Of a DNA stretch of 15,931 nt, positions 1 to 6,692 are shown piece by piece. The stretch is from Methanomassiliicoccales archaeon. GTDB lineage: Archaea > Thermoplasmatota > Thermoplasmata > SG8-5. The position numbers and the translations under genes were made by a program. The DNA lies in the NCBI GenBank assembly GCA_030636255.1, contig DAOVXH010000017.1, forward strand, positions 1-15,931. Reading direction: 5' to 3'. A model generated the notes under the pieces. That model saw only the letters and a program-made list of their open reading frames with translations, ran no database searches and had not been told where the DNA came from. How positions within the stretch are numbered: position 1 is the stretch's first letter; each line of letters starts with the position of its first letter.

Positions 1-1085
1 AGGTCATAGAATGCTAGATCTGCATCATATCCTGGTTCTATTTTTCCTTTCTTGAGGCCGAATAATTCAGCAGGTAGGGTGCAGCACATGTCCTGTACTG
101 CAATGTACTTCAGAATTCCTTTCTTGGCCAGTGCCAGCATTAATGGAATTCTGGCCTCTACTCCAGGAATGCCAGATGGAGCATCTTCAAATTCGACAAT
201 TTTTTCTTTCAGAGTGTGAGGTGCATGATCGCTGGCTATTATTGCTCTGCCTGTCTTGAGGACATTAAAAAGCCTGTCTGCCACTGGTTTCTTTCTGAGA
301 GGTGGGTTGACCTTGCCCAGGGCCTCCAATGGGCTGGAATCATGCAGTAACACGTGATGGGGGGTTAGTTCAAAGCTTGCCCGCTTTGCCCTTGCCTGGT
401 CAACACTCTCGCTGGTTGTGAGATGTGCCAGGTTGAGCTTGATAGGGGCATCAACAGACAATATCATCCTTAATGCCATGAACTCTGCCTTCATGTTCCG
501 TATAAGATTGTGCCGATGAAGATTATCACAAGTATCATCATCAAACATCCTGGGGTCCTCTGCATGGACAGTAACAACCTTGCCAGCCAGTTCATCTGCA
601 TTGAGCAGTATCTCCAGGGGCGTTTTAATTCCGCCCTCTGTGCCGGTGGTATCTGACATGTAGAGCTTGAAGCCAGTGGCAATATCTGCCAGGGCCGGAA
701 TATCATCTATGTCAGAAAGCTGGGCCATTAATCCGAAGTCCACATTGGCATTTTCCTGTACAATGTCCAGTTTATTGTGAAATGCCTGGGCATTGGTCAC
801 TGCCGGAACCGTGTTTGGCATGTCAATTATTGTTGTTGTACCTCCAAATGCTGCTGCCCTTGTGCCGGAAAAAAAATCCTCTTTCTGTGTCATTCCCGGC
901 TCCCTCATATGGGTGTGGATGTCAACACCGCCAGGCAGAGCCAGATACTTTTCAAAATCATACTCTCTGTCGCCATCAAGGTATTTTTCCACAGCGGTTA
1001 TTTTACCGCCATCTATGCCTATGCAAACTGCCCGGGACGTACCACTCTGAAGTATCTTGGTGTGAACAACTATTTCATGGCTCAT
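1..1085 (-). CDS. pyrC: Dihydroorotase, C-terminus beyond the window
   Basis: This gene encodes dihydroorotase, the zinc enzyme that cyclises carbamoyl aspartate to dihydroorotate in cytoplasmic pyrimidine synthesis. The minus strand from 1085 reads without a stop for 361 codons to the window edge. Family members are about 400-440 residues, so only the end is missing. Visible motifs are the metal-binding HxH in DIHTHMREPG (about 57-59), the GFKLYMSD segment whose Lys140 is expected to be carboxylated, TVHAED (His174), NLAHLTT (His221) and ASDHAPHTLKEK (Asp286, a catalytic metal ligand). These place it in the class I (long) dihydroorotase/allantoinase group. SDHAPH and MREPG favour dihydroorotase over allantoinase, although allantoinases are close relatives. 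The ATG at 1085 shares its A with the stop of the AMMECR1 gene (TGATG), which indicates one transcript and translational coupling. Confidence 0.93.
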   Translation of the reverse strand, partial: MSHEIVVHTKILQSGTSRAVCIGIDGGKITAVEKYLDGDREYDFEKYLALPGGVDIHTHMREPGMTQKEDFFSGTRAAAFGGTTTIIDMPNTVPAVTNAQAFHNKLDIVQENANVDFGLMAQLSDIDDIPALADIATGFKLYMSDTTGTEGGIKTPLEILLNADELAGKVVTVHAEDPRMFDDDTCDNLHRHNLIRNMKAEFMALRMILSVDAPIKLNLAHLTTSESVDQARAKRASFELTPHHVLLHDSSPLEALGKVNPPLRKKPVADRLFNVLKTGRAIIASDHAPHTLKEKIVEFEDAPSGIPGVEARIPLMLALAKKGILKYIAVQDMCCTLPAELFGLKKGKIEPGYDADLAFYD

Positions 1086-1687
1086 CAGGCACCGTCCAGT
1101 TTCTTTCTGACAACATTTCCCCTGGGTGTTTCTTCTGCAAACACGTCTCCACTGAATGAGTATATTACTGTGCGGGGGTCCAACCAGGCATCAGGAAACA
1201 AACCTGCTTTAATGCATGTCTGGCTCAGAAATTTCTCGGTACTCCAACCATATTCCACCGGAACCTGTGGCAGAAGCAGACCCTTGAAAGAGCCCTGTTG
1301 TACAATGAGCCCGTGACGGCCAACCTTAACATGCTTGGGATAGTCCTTTGGGTTCTTCACCTTGATTTTCTGGGGTGGGGAAAGCAGGCTCACCTCCACA
1401 ACCACATTGTCAAGTTCTGACTCTCCTAGTGGTGGAAATCTTGGGTCCCTGGTTGCTCCCTCGGCTCCACGAATGAGAGAATCCCGCAATGAAAAATATG
1501 GCTCTGGATATCCAATACATCCTCTCAGCTCATGCTTTGGATAGGTGTTCAAAGTTACAAAGGCGCCAGAATCATGCAAGAATTTTTTTGGAATTCCAAT
1601 ATCAGGCATAGGTGTTCCCTTCACCGCCCGATCTATGGATGCCCTGGCCAATTTTACTGCCAGAACGCCGTCCTCTTCCTCGTACAT
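1085..1687 (-). CDS. AMMECR1 domain protein
   Basis: The product is 200 residues and consists of a single AMMECR1 domain, a family conserved from archaea to humans whose biochemical role is not settled. The signature LRGCIG lies at residues 54-59. It is followed by a conserved RDPRFPPL stretch (81-88), GLIVQQGSFKGLLLPQV (126-142) and GWSTEKFLSQTCIKAGL (147-163), all in the usual family order. There is no signal peptide or membrane helix, so it should be cytoplasmic. Length matches archaeal homologues (about 190-210). The stop overlaps the pyrC start by one base, and the upstream membrane protein gene ends 31 bases before this start. The three genes may therefore share a transcript. No good Shine-Dalgarno sequence precedes the ATG. 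Instead a short AGGCC/GGCCT stem abuts it. Confidence 0.9.
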   Translation of the reverse strand: MYEEEDGVLAVKLARASIDRAVKGTPMPDIGIPKKFLHDSGAFVTLNTYPKHELRGCIGYPEPYFSLRDSLIRGAEGATRDPRFPPLGESELDNVVVEVSLLSPPQKIKVKNPKDYPKHVKVGRHGLIVQQGSFKGLLLPQVPVEYGWSTEKFLSQTCIKAGLFPDAWLDPRTVIYSFSGDVFAEETPRGNVVRKKLDGA

Positions 1688-1706
1688 AGGCCTTACATTA
1701 CGGCCT
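1688..1706 (-). repeat. Short stem-loop abutting the AMMECR1 start codon
   Basis: AGGCC at 1688-1692 and GGCCT at 1702-1706 form a perfect five-base-pair stem with a nine-base loop. On the minus strand it ends directly at the ATG at 1687. It lies just after the end of the upstream membrane protein gene and a T-rich patch. It could be a weak terminator or a structure over the translation start, but a stem this short may also be chance. Confidence 0.35.
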
Positions 1707-1718
1707 GGAATAAAAGAA

Positions 1719-2279
1719 TTATGCCTTTTTTATTTGATTTTTCTTGTTTTTTGGATACCGGAAACTCAGCATGAAAGCAATGATTAAAATTATCAAAACT
1801 GCAGTAATCAGGATGTTCTGCCAGGTCCAAACATTTCTCTGGACTTCGATTGTGCCTGATACTGTCACTGGGCCTATAGGGGGCTCCCCCAGGTTTCCTG
1901 AATTGTCCACAAGAACAACCAGTTCATTGGCTACAATGGAGTCATATGTGTAAGATATTCGGCCGGTTGATGTTCTGGAGTATTCCTCAACAAAGTAAAA
2001 AGAATCATAATTCAGGACCCCAGAGACACTTGCCTGGTAGACACCATAGGCTGTTTTGTTAGTAAGGTAAAAATCAACTGGCCCGCCGTCAAATACTTCC
2101 AGATCCACTATTAGCTTGTCACCAACTTCCAGGTCTATTACATATGCTACATCCTGATTTGCCTGTATGGTGACATCTATTGGGTGGTTACCATAGCCCA
2201 AATCAGCAGTTAGGGCCAGGACACTTGATGATGCCAGAACAAGAAATACAATCAATCCGATTATTATGTTTGTTTTCAT
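1719..2279 (-). CDS. Secreted/membrane-anchored beta-sandwich protein (GOLD/PPC-like)
   Basis: The function is unknown. The 186-residue product starts with MKTNIIIGLIVFLVLASSS, a clear signal peptide or N-terminal helix. A region of about 120 residues rich in beta-strands follows. A hydrophobic helix (NILITAVLIILIIAFMLSF) lies near the end, with a basic tail of Lys and Arg, so the middle should face outward with the tail inside. The segment VGDKLIVDLEVFDGGPVDF resembles the start of GOLD or bacterial pre-peptidase C-terminal beta-sandwich domains. That is a fold impression, not a proven homology. There is an NKT glycosylation sequon. An in-frame ATG at 2303 would add MNYSEPEI before the signal peptide. 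I prefer 2279 because the TATA box at 2308-2316 puts transcription start near 2284-2288, downstream of 2303, and because the signal peptide then begins at residue 1. Confidence 0.75.
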   Translation of the reverse strand: MKTNIIIGLIVFLVLASSSVLALTADLGYGNHPIDVTIQANQDVAYVIDLEVGDKLIVDLEVFDGGPVDFYLTNKTAYGVYQASVSGVLNYDSFYFVEEYSRTSTGRISYTYDSIVANELVVLVDNSGNLGEPPIGPVTVSGTIEVQRNVWTWQNILITAVLIILIIAFMLSFRYPKNKKNQIKKA

Positions 2280-2307
2280 TATTTCGGGTTCAGAATAGTT
2301 CATAAGA

Positions 2308-2316
2308 TTATATAAA
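2308..2316 (-). promoter_or_regulatory. TATA box for the minus-strand membrane protein gene
   Basis: On the minus strand the sequence TTTATATAA lies 29 bases before the preferred ATG at 2279, so the transcript would carry a leader of only a few bases or none. An eight-base palindrome ATCATGAT (2318-2325) sits right beside it on the upstream side, where a TFB recognition element or an operator could lie. Confidence 0.6.
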
Positions 2317-2349
2317 CATCATGATAAGATTGACAATTTTGAAATTCCG

Positions 2350-2362
2350 TTTATTTTTTATA
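2350..2362 (+). promoter_or_regulatory. TATA-like AT-rich box for the winged-helix gene
   Basis: The stretch TTTATTTTTTATA lies 22-35 bases before the ATG at 2385, which fits an archaeal promoter giving a leaderless or near-leaderless message. No Shine-Dalgarno sequence precedes the start. The 105 bases between the two divergent genes carry both promoters and nothing else that I recognise. Confidence 0.45.
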
Positions 2363-2384
2363 GAATGCAAAACATCAACTATCA

Positions 2385-3146
2385 ATGCCTAATGGACTAG
2401 AACTTCACACAGAGGACAGGATTTTATTGTATTTGTCCGGCTATGGCAACCTAGATGAAGTATATGAGGCTGAATCAGACATCACCCAGAAGGAGATAGC
2501 CATTAATGTCAAGGTTCAACGAAAACACATTTCCAGATACCTGAAGAAACTAATAGGAGATGGAATGGTAGACGAGAAGACCTGTCACGTTAAAGGCGCA
2601 AAACAAAGAATGCGCTGCTATGCTTTATCTGGCTCTGGCTTGGTTAAGGCCAAGGAAATTCAAAAATATGTTGGAAACCAGGTGGTCAAGATACGAATTA
2701 ATGGAGATACAAAGGAAATGCTTGTCTCGGAGATTGATGGGGCAACTTCTGTTCACCTTACTCTTTCGGACATTGTGGCCGAGGCCCTGGAGGGAGATGA
2801 TGTTTTGTCCATGAAAAATCTTGAATCCATTGAGGAAAATCGCCGAAGAATGATGGATGAAAAGACACACAGAGCAGAGGTATACCGCAAGGCCCTGGCA
2901 GTTGCCTGGCGCAGCGGAGTTCTCACAAGCTCCGAGAAACACTTAATTGATGCGCTGAAAGACCATCTGAGTGTTACAGATGAAGAGCATAATTCAATGG
3001 AGGCAAAAATAATCAATGATATTCCTCCGCTGAGAAATATTCATGTTGATCTGTATGATGAAATCCTTGGTATACTGGATGGTCAACCAACCAACCGGGA
3101 AGAGCAGATTTTGGAACTGCTCAAAGACAAGCTTGAGAAGGAATAA
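2385..3146 (+). CDS. Winged-helix DNA-binding protein with a helical C-terminal domain
   Basis: The 253-residue cytoplasmic protein is probably a transcription regulator with unknown targets. Residues about 8-95 form a MarR-like winged helix: ITQKEIAINVKVQRKHISRY supplies the two helices of the turn, KKLIGDGMVDEK is the end of the recognition unit, and KQRMRCYALSGSG is the wing and following helix. Residues 98-135 look like a small strand-rich linker domain. The C-terminal part (about 145-253) is helical and charged. It contains a pattern AWRSGVLTSSEKHLIDALKD (174-193) followed by an SVTDEEHNSME segment, which recalls short TerB-like or EF-hand-like helical repeats (xxG-lt-xxE). That comparison is by eye only. 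It is divergent from the membrane protein gene and convergent with the aminopeptidase. I do not recognise a named family. Confidence 0.75.
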   Translation: MPNGLELHTEDRILLYLSGYGNLDEVYEAESDITQKEIAINVKVQRKHISRYLKKLIGDGMVDEKTCHVKGAKQRMRCYALSGSGLVKAKEIQKYVGNQVVKIRINGDTKEMLVSEIDGATSVHLTLSDIVAEALEGDDVLSMKNLESIEENRRRMMDEKTHRAEVYRKALAVAWRSGVLTSSEKHLIDALKDHLSVTDEEHNSMEAKIINDIPPLRNIHVDLYDEILGILDGQPTNREEQILELLKDKLEKE

Positions 3147-3166
3147 TTTTCAATGGCAGCTTCGCT

Positions 3167-3184
3167 ATTTTTGAACTTTTTTAT
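3167..3184 (+). terminator. Oligo-T terminator after the winged-helix gene
   Basis: Two T-runs (ATTTTT and CTTTTTTATT) lie 20-40 bases beyond the stop at 3146, in the 62-base gap between two converging genes. Archaeal RNA polymerase terminates at such runs without needing a hairpin. No matching T-run is visible for the opposite strand in this gap. Confidence 0.5.
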
Positions 3185-3208
3185 TATTCTGCCCAGAACT
3201 GGCTATAT

Positions 3209-4633
3209 TTAATCGGCCTTCTGGAACTCCACAAATGCCCTGTATGTCGAGTAAATATCAACCTTGCTGGCAATCTCAAATGGAGAGTGCATGCTGATTA
3301 ATGCAGGACCGCAGTCAATTACTTCCAGATTGTGTTCTGAAAGGAACCTGGCTACAGTGCCGCCGCCACCTTCATCGACCTTTCCCAGTTCGGTGTACTG
3401 CCATGGCACCTTTGTCTTGTTGAACAATCGTCTCAGTTCGCCAAGGAACTCTGCATTGGCATCGTTTGAGCCGCCCTTGCCTCTGGCCCCGCCGAACTTG
3501 CAGATGCCTATTCCGTGGCCCAATTTTGCTGCATTTCCAAGCTCATGAACGCTCTTGAACATTGGGTGAACCCCAGCATCCACATCTGCTGAAAGTGCGC
3601 GGGAATTGGCCATTGCTCTTTTTAGAATTGAATATCGATAGTTTGGAACTGCTTTTTCAAGCATCTCACCTACGGTCATCTCAAAGAAACCGCCCTGGGC
3701 ACCAGTTGCGCCGATGCTGCCTACTTCCTCCTTATCAAAGAATAGTGCAAGTGCTGTTTTCTTAGGGGTTCCAATATCAAATATGGCCCTCATGGAAGTG
3801 TAGGCACAGACACGGTCATCATGTCCATATCCGCCAACCATGCTCCTGTCCAGTCCAACATCTCTTGCCGGGGAGGCAGGAACTATCTGAAGTTCAGCAC
3901 TAACCAGGTCTTCCTCGATTATGCCGTATTTCTTGTTCAATATTTCCAGAATATTAAGTTTTATCTTGGCCTTTGCATCCTTGTCTGATTTTGATGGGCG
4001 GTTACCGATTATGACTCTTAATTCTTCACCCTTGAGAACCTCTGGCATCTTCCTGTCTGCCTGGGCCTTGTGTGATAAATGTGGAAGCAAATCGCCAATG
4101 ACAAATACCGGATCCTCGAGGTCTTCGCCAATGGTCACATTGATTGATTTTCCATCAGACCTGATTATGACTCCGTGAAGTGCCAGGGGAACATTGGCCC
4201 ATTGATACTTCTTGATGCCACCATAATAGTGTGTCTTGAAAAGTGCCAGCTCAGAATCTGCATCTTCATAGAGTGGTTTTTGCTTGAGGTCGATTCTTGG
4301 GGTGTCAATATGGCTTGCCACAACTTTCATGCCCTTCTCTATTGGCTCCTTGCCAATAACTGCCAGAGCCGCAAGTTTACCCATGTTTGTGAAAATGACC
4401 TTGTCACCAGCCTTGAGCTTCTTGTACTTGTCCAGTGGCTTGAAACCTGCCTTCTTCGCAGCCTCAACAATGAAATCAACTGACTCGCGCTCGGTCTTTA
4501 CCTTTGACAGGAAGCTCTTATAATCCTCTGAAAAATCATAAATTTTCTTCTCCTGAGCCTTGGTAATGTCCTGCCACGAAGTCTCTTGTTTAATCGATAG
4601 CTTGTCCTCAAGTGTCTGTTTCTTCTTTGCCAT
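3209..4633 (-). CDS. M18 family zinc aminopeptidase
   Basis: This is a 474-residue metallo-aminopeptidase of family M18 (aspartyl aminopeptidase / aminopeptidase I type). Such enzymes form large cytoplasmic dodecamers that trim N-terminal residues from peptides. The metal and catalytic residues appear in family order: VVASHIDTPRIDLK (His108), GGYGHDDRVCAYTS (Asp272/273, the bridging ligand), FFDKEEVGSIGATG (Glu302 and Glu303, general base and ligand), SADVDAGVHPMF (Asp350) and ISMHSPFEIASKVD (His449). GGARGKGGSNDANAEF is another family hallmark. Length is normal and no residue is missing. The preferred substrate cannot be told from sequence. Upstream on the minus strand a TTATAG box at about 4655-4660 lies roughly 25 bases before the ATG, inside an imperfect AGAGCTATAACTCT palindrome. 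A leaderless transcript is possible. Confidence 0.93.
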   Translation of the reverse strand: MAKKKQTLEDKLSIKQETSWQDITKAQEKKIYDFSEDYKSFLSKVKTERESVDFIVEAAKKAGFKPLDKYKKLKAGDKVIFTNMGKLAALAVIGKEPIEKGMKVVASHIDTPRIDLKQKPLYEDADSELALFKTHYYGGIKKYQWANVPLALHGVIIRSDGKSINVTIGEDLEDPVFVIGDLLPHLSHKAQADRKMPEVLKGEELRVIIGNRPSKSDKDAKAKIKLNILEILNKKYGIIEEDLVSAELQIVPASPARDVGLDRSMVGGYGHDDRVCAYTSMRAIFDIGTPKKTALALFFDKEEVGSIGATGAQGGFFEMTVGEMLEKAVPNYRYSILKRAMANSRALSADVDAGVHPMFKSVHELGNAAKLGHGIGICKFGGARGKGGSNDANAEFLGELRRLFNKTKVPWQYTELGKVDEGGGGTVARFLSEHNLEVIDCGPALISMHSPFEIASKVDIYSTYRAFVEFQKAD

Positions 4634-4768
4634 AATCTTCTAGCCCCCCTTAAGAGCTATAACTCTGTGAAATTGTTACCTAATAGAACTATTATGTATT
4701 TAGTGTTTCTGGAGGAATGCTATTAAATGTTTATTGTTGATGGACTCGTGGAATTTTTCAGATGCTGG

Positions 4769-5086
4769 CTATATTTTGATAATCCAGTACAAAAAAATTA
4801 AGTACCACAGTCCAAACAATATGAGGCTGAGAATTCCCAATCCAAGTGCTTTTTTTCCTTCATTCTTTTTTGAGCTTAATTTAAATGTTAACCACCCATA
4901 TGCAATTGCGCCAGCTGCAAAGCCCACTGGAATCATAATGAGGACACCATCTATTAACACTAAAAACCAGATGATAAATGGTGTAATATTCAATGCTAAG
5001 GCTATAATTGAACAATATCTAGCCAATTTAGGATAATGATTATCTTGGATATTCTTGATTTGAACTTGATAATCGTCCTCATCCAT
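4769..5086 (-). CDS. Small three-helix membrane protein
   Basis: The 105-residue product has an acidic, hydrophilic N-terminus (MDEDDYQVQIKNIQDN) followed by three hydrophobic segments at about 24-45, 50-69 and 80-101. A Lys-rich loop (KLSSKKNEGKKALG) separates the last two. By the positive-inside rule that loop is cytoplasmic. No catalytic motif is visible and I do not recognise the family. The start is well supported: a strong Shine-Dalgarno sequence AGAGGTGA (5093-5100 on the minus strand) lies just before the ATG, and a TTTTTATC box at 5120-5127 could be its TATA element. It is one of few genes here with a clear ribosome binding site, and the hairpin-rich stretch lies directly upstream. 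Confidence 0.7.
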   Translation of the reverse strand: MDEDDYQVQIKNIQDNHYPKLARYCSIIALALNITPFIIWFLVLIDGVLIMIPVGFAAGAIAYGWLTFKLSSKKNEGKKALGLGILSLILFGLWYLIFLYWIIKI

Positions 5087-5092
5087 GGCCCT

Positions 5093-5127
5093 TCACCTCT
5101 GAGTGGATGTGTGGATTTCGATAAAAA
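5093..5127 (-). promoter_or_regulatory. Promoter and ribosome binding site of the three-helix membrane protein gene
   Basis: On the minus strand, TTTTTATC (5127-5120) is followed after about 20 bases by AGAGGTGA (5100-5093), then by six bases and the ATG at 5086. The TATA-like box directly follows a tiny AAGC-GAA-GCTT stem (5126-5136), so the same T-run could also act as a terminator for anything transcribed from upstream. Confidence 0.45.
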
Positions 5128-5206
5128 GCTTCGCTTCTGAACAATTGGTCATGCGTAAAGATAGAAAATAATGGACGTTGGGGATTCTTACGAACCGCAA
5201 AAAGCT

Positions 5207-5219
5207 GCGCATTTTGCGC
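5207..5219 (-). repeat. GCGCA/TGCGC hairpin followed by a T-run on the minus strand
   Basis: The stem GCGCA/TGCGC with a three-base loop is followed on the minus strand by AGCTTTTTGCGG. That arrangement looks like an intrinsic terminator for a minus-strand transcript entering from the tmk side. The stem is short. Confidence 0.4.
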
Positions 5220-5224
5220 CCACT

Positions 5225-5268
5225 AGATGAAAAACAACGGCGTTTTACTTTCGCCGTGTTTCTCATCT
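5225..5268. repeat. Long imperfect hairpin, about 16 base pairs
   Basis: The arm at 5225-5242 (AGATGA...ACGGCG) pairs with 5252-5268 (CGCCGT...TCATCT). There is one A-C mismatch and one bulged A, leaving a nine-base loop. It is the longest stem in the window, and its symmetry extends almost to both ends. Confidence 0.65.
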
Positions 5269-5276
5269 GTGGAGAA

Positions 5277-5314
5277 AATTTTATGTCGGCGGGGCTGCGC
5301 CCTGACATAAAATT
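5277..5314. repeat. Perfect 11-base-pair hairpin with a GC-rich head
   Basis: AATTTTATGTC (5277-5287) and GACATAAAATT (5304-5314) are exact reverse complements around a 16-base GC-rich segment that can itself pair (GGGC with GCCC). The AT-rich stem with a GC-rich head is unlike the flanking sequence. Confidence 0.65.
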
Positions 5315-5340
5315 GATTCAGCACTCAAGATCCTCATCAC

Positions 5341-5363
5341 AGAATCGGCATAATACCGATTCT
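5341..5363. repeat. Perfect 8-base-pair hairpin
   Basis: AGAATCGG (5341-5348) pairs exactly with CCGATTCT (5356-5363) around a seven-base loop CATAATA. Confidence 0.6.
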
Positions 5364-5376
5364 CAGAATAAGAGTT

Positions 5377-5399
5377 CATTCATCACAGCCCTATGAATG
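5377..5399. repeat. Perfect 7-base-pair hairpin near the 3' end of tmk
   Basis: CATTCAT (5377-5383) pairs exactly with ATGAATG (5393-5399) around a nine-base loop. It lies 26-48 bases beyond the tmk stop on the minus strand, after a T-rich patch that could end the tmk message. Confidence 0.45.
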
Positions 5400-5424
5400 T
5401 TAAATAGAATAAAAAACCAATGTT

Positions 5425-6036
5425 TCAAAGTTCCTGGTTAATAATTTGCCAGACCTCTTCTGTAACTTCCTCAATGGTCCGGGTGGCATCAATAATTCTG
5501 AAATGCGAATATTCATCAGCAATGGCCAGGTAATTTTCCCTGACTAATTTCAGATTGTCCAGGGTCTCGAATTTTTCCTTCTCTCCCCGGTTTCCAACCC
5601 GCTCCAGTGAAACTTCTGGGTCTATGTCAAAAAGGAAAGTTATGTTGGGGGTCCGGATTATTGGCCCGCTGACGTCCTGGAGCCATTTTACATATTCTGG
5701 CATTGGATTGCCAAAATTCTGGTGAAACAATGCGGCCTGGTATGCCACTGTTGAGTCGGAATATCTGTCGGAAATCACAATATTGCCATTATTCAATTTT
5801 TCATTAATCCAGTCTGTGTGGGTCGCCCGGTCTGCAAGGAATAAAAATGCTTCTGTGTACGGATGAATGTCCTCTGCATAACTGCGCCTAACCGCATCAC
5901 CGAGCCAGGTATCGGTAGGTTCCTTGGTAAGAATAATGCCTATGCCCTCTTGTTTCAGCCGCTCTGCAATAAGGTTGGCTACTGTGGTTTTCCCGCACCC
6001 GTCTATGCCCTCGAATGTGATGAATCCCGAAACCAT
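5425..6036 (-). CDS. tmk: Thymidylate kinase (dTMP kinase)
   Basis: This gene encodes the cytoplasmic kinase that phosphorylates dTMP to dTDP with ATP, a required step toward dTTP. The 203-residue length is typical. The P-loop GIDGCGKTT lies at residues 10-18. The DRY motif in VISDRYSDSTVAYQ (90-92) positions the substrate thymidylate. The aromatic and Arg residues of FLFLADRATH (64-73) belong to the dTMP site. The LID region follows FLFDIDPEVSLERVGNRGEK (134-153). The LID segment contains two Arg residues (146 and 150), and the P-loop has Cys at the position where type I enzymes often have Asp or Glu. It is divergent from the lipid gene pair and shares the 60-base gap with it, where TTATACATAA (6077-6068) can serve as a TATA box about 32 bases before this start. 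Confidence 0.93.
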   Translation of the reverse strand: MVSGFITFEGIDGCGKTTVANLIAERLKQEGIGIILTKEPTDTWLGDAVRRSYAEDIHPYTEAFLFLADRATHTDWINEKLNNGNIVISDRYSDSTVAYQAALFHQNFGNPMPEYVKWLQDVSGPIIRTPNITFLFDIDPEVSLERVGNRGEKEKFETLDNLKLVRENYLAIADEYSHFRIIDATRTIEEVTEEVWQIINQEL

Positions 6037-6067
6037 GTACCGGGCATTAACTCAAGACTGATTAATG

Positions 6068-6077
6068 TTATGTATAA
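6068..6077. promoter_or_regulatory. Shared AT-rich box in the tmk/psd divergent promoter
   Basis: TTATGTATAA on the plus strand reads TTATACATAA on the minus strand. It lies about 32 bases from the tmk start. On the other side it is 19 bases from the first psd ATG (6096) and 43 bases from the second (6120). It is thus well placed for tmk. For psd it fits the shorter start better, unless an upstream box such as ATTAAT at about 6060 is used. Confidence 0.45.
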
Positions 6078-6095
6078 TGATGAATTTGTAGTCTT

Positions 6096-6692
6096 ATGTT
6101 CGCCAGAGGTTCGGCCCATATGATTATACTTCCAGCATTAGCCAGCATAATGCTGATTATTCTGGAGTTCTGGCTCATTGCATCTTTCTTTGTTTTTCTG
6201 TTCTTTCTCATGCTGATTTTCTTCAGAGATCCTGAGAGAAAAATTGGCAAAGACATAGTTTCAGCAGCTGACGGCGTTGTGGACTATGTGAAAAAAAATA
6301 ATGACTGGCTATTGATATCAGTGTTCATGAACGTGCATAATGTTCATGTGAACCGTGCCCCGATAAATTGCAAGGCCCTGAAGGTCTCCAGAAAGGCCGG
6401 TGGACGCTGGCCAGCATTTTTGAAACGCTCGGAAAAAAATTCCCGTGCGACCTTAATTTTCCAAACCGAGATTGGCGAAATTCGTGTAATCCAGATATCC
6501 GGAGTCTTTGCCTGGCGGGTGTGTCCCTATGTTCGAAAGGGAAATATCGCCAAGAAAGGGCAGCGCATTGGCATTATCCGGTTCGGCTCCAGAGTCAATG
6601 TCTGGCTTCCTGCTGATAAAGTTAAATGTATGGTTGTGCCGGGACAGAAGGTCCTTGCAGGTGAGACCACAATTGCAGAGGTGGTCAATTGA
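6096..6692 (+). CDS. psd: Phosphatidylserine/archaetidylserine decarboxylase proenzyme
   Basis: This membrane-bound pyruvoyl enzyme removes CO2 from the serine headgroup of phosphatidylserine (in archaea, archaetidylserine) to give the ethanolamine lipid. The 198 residues include two adjacent N-terminal hydrophobic stretches (10-43), FFRDPER (42-48), AADG (57-60), FMNVHNVHVNRAPI (77-90, with the proton-relay His residues) and KKGQRIGIIRFGSRVNVWLP. The Gly-Ser of FGS (164-165) is the expected self-cleavage site that makes the pyruvoyl group. This is the short archaeal/Sinorhizobium-like type. A second in-frame ATG at 6120, with AGAGGT 10 bases upstream, would give 190 residues and still keep both membrane segments. 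I report 6096 because the ARGSAHMIILPA segment looks like the family's N-terminus, but 6120 is a serious alternative. Confidence 0.9.
   Translation: MFARGSAHMIILPALASIMLIILEFWLIASFFVFLFFLMLIFFRDPERKIGKDIVSAADGVVDYVKKNNDWLLISVFMNVHNVHVNRAPINCKALKVSRKAGGRWPAFLKRSEKNSRATLIFQTEIGEIRVIQISGVFAWRVCPYVRKGNIAKKGQRIGIIRFGSRVNVWLPADKVKCMVVPGQKVLAGETTIAEVVN

Larger units (their letters stand above)
5087..5424. other. Gene-free stretch with a cluster of stem-loops
   Basis: This 338-base stretch between the membrane protein start and the end of tmk holds no convincing gene. It contains six inverted repeats in a row (5126-5136, 5207-5219, 5225-5268, 5277-5314, 5341-5363, 5377-5399), far more than in any other gap of the window. 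Short open frames cross it on both strands (about 71-72 codons each). They run straight through the stems, have no conserved-looking composition and lack ribosome binding sites, so I do not call them. It may encode a structured RNA, a leader for the membrane protein gene, or a palindromic repeat insertion. Confidence 0.55.

Noticed and set aside
777..1316. Plus-strand open frames of up to 179 codons over pyrC and AMMECR1
   Set aside because: The minus strand carries complete dihydroorotase and AMMECR1 motifs here. The plus-strand translations are Cys/His/Pro-rich shadows without any family pattern.
2314..2377. AAACATCA occurring at 2314-2321 and 2370-2377 as a regulator site pair
   Set aside because: An eight-base AT-rich match in an AT-rich promoter gap is likely by chance, and nothing else marks the two copies.
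5093..5396. Open frames of 71-72 codons on both strands in the hairpin stretch
   Set aside because: Both cross the palindromic arms, so each strand mirrors the other. Neither has a ribosome binding site or plausible composition.
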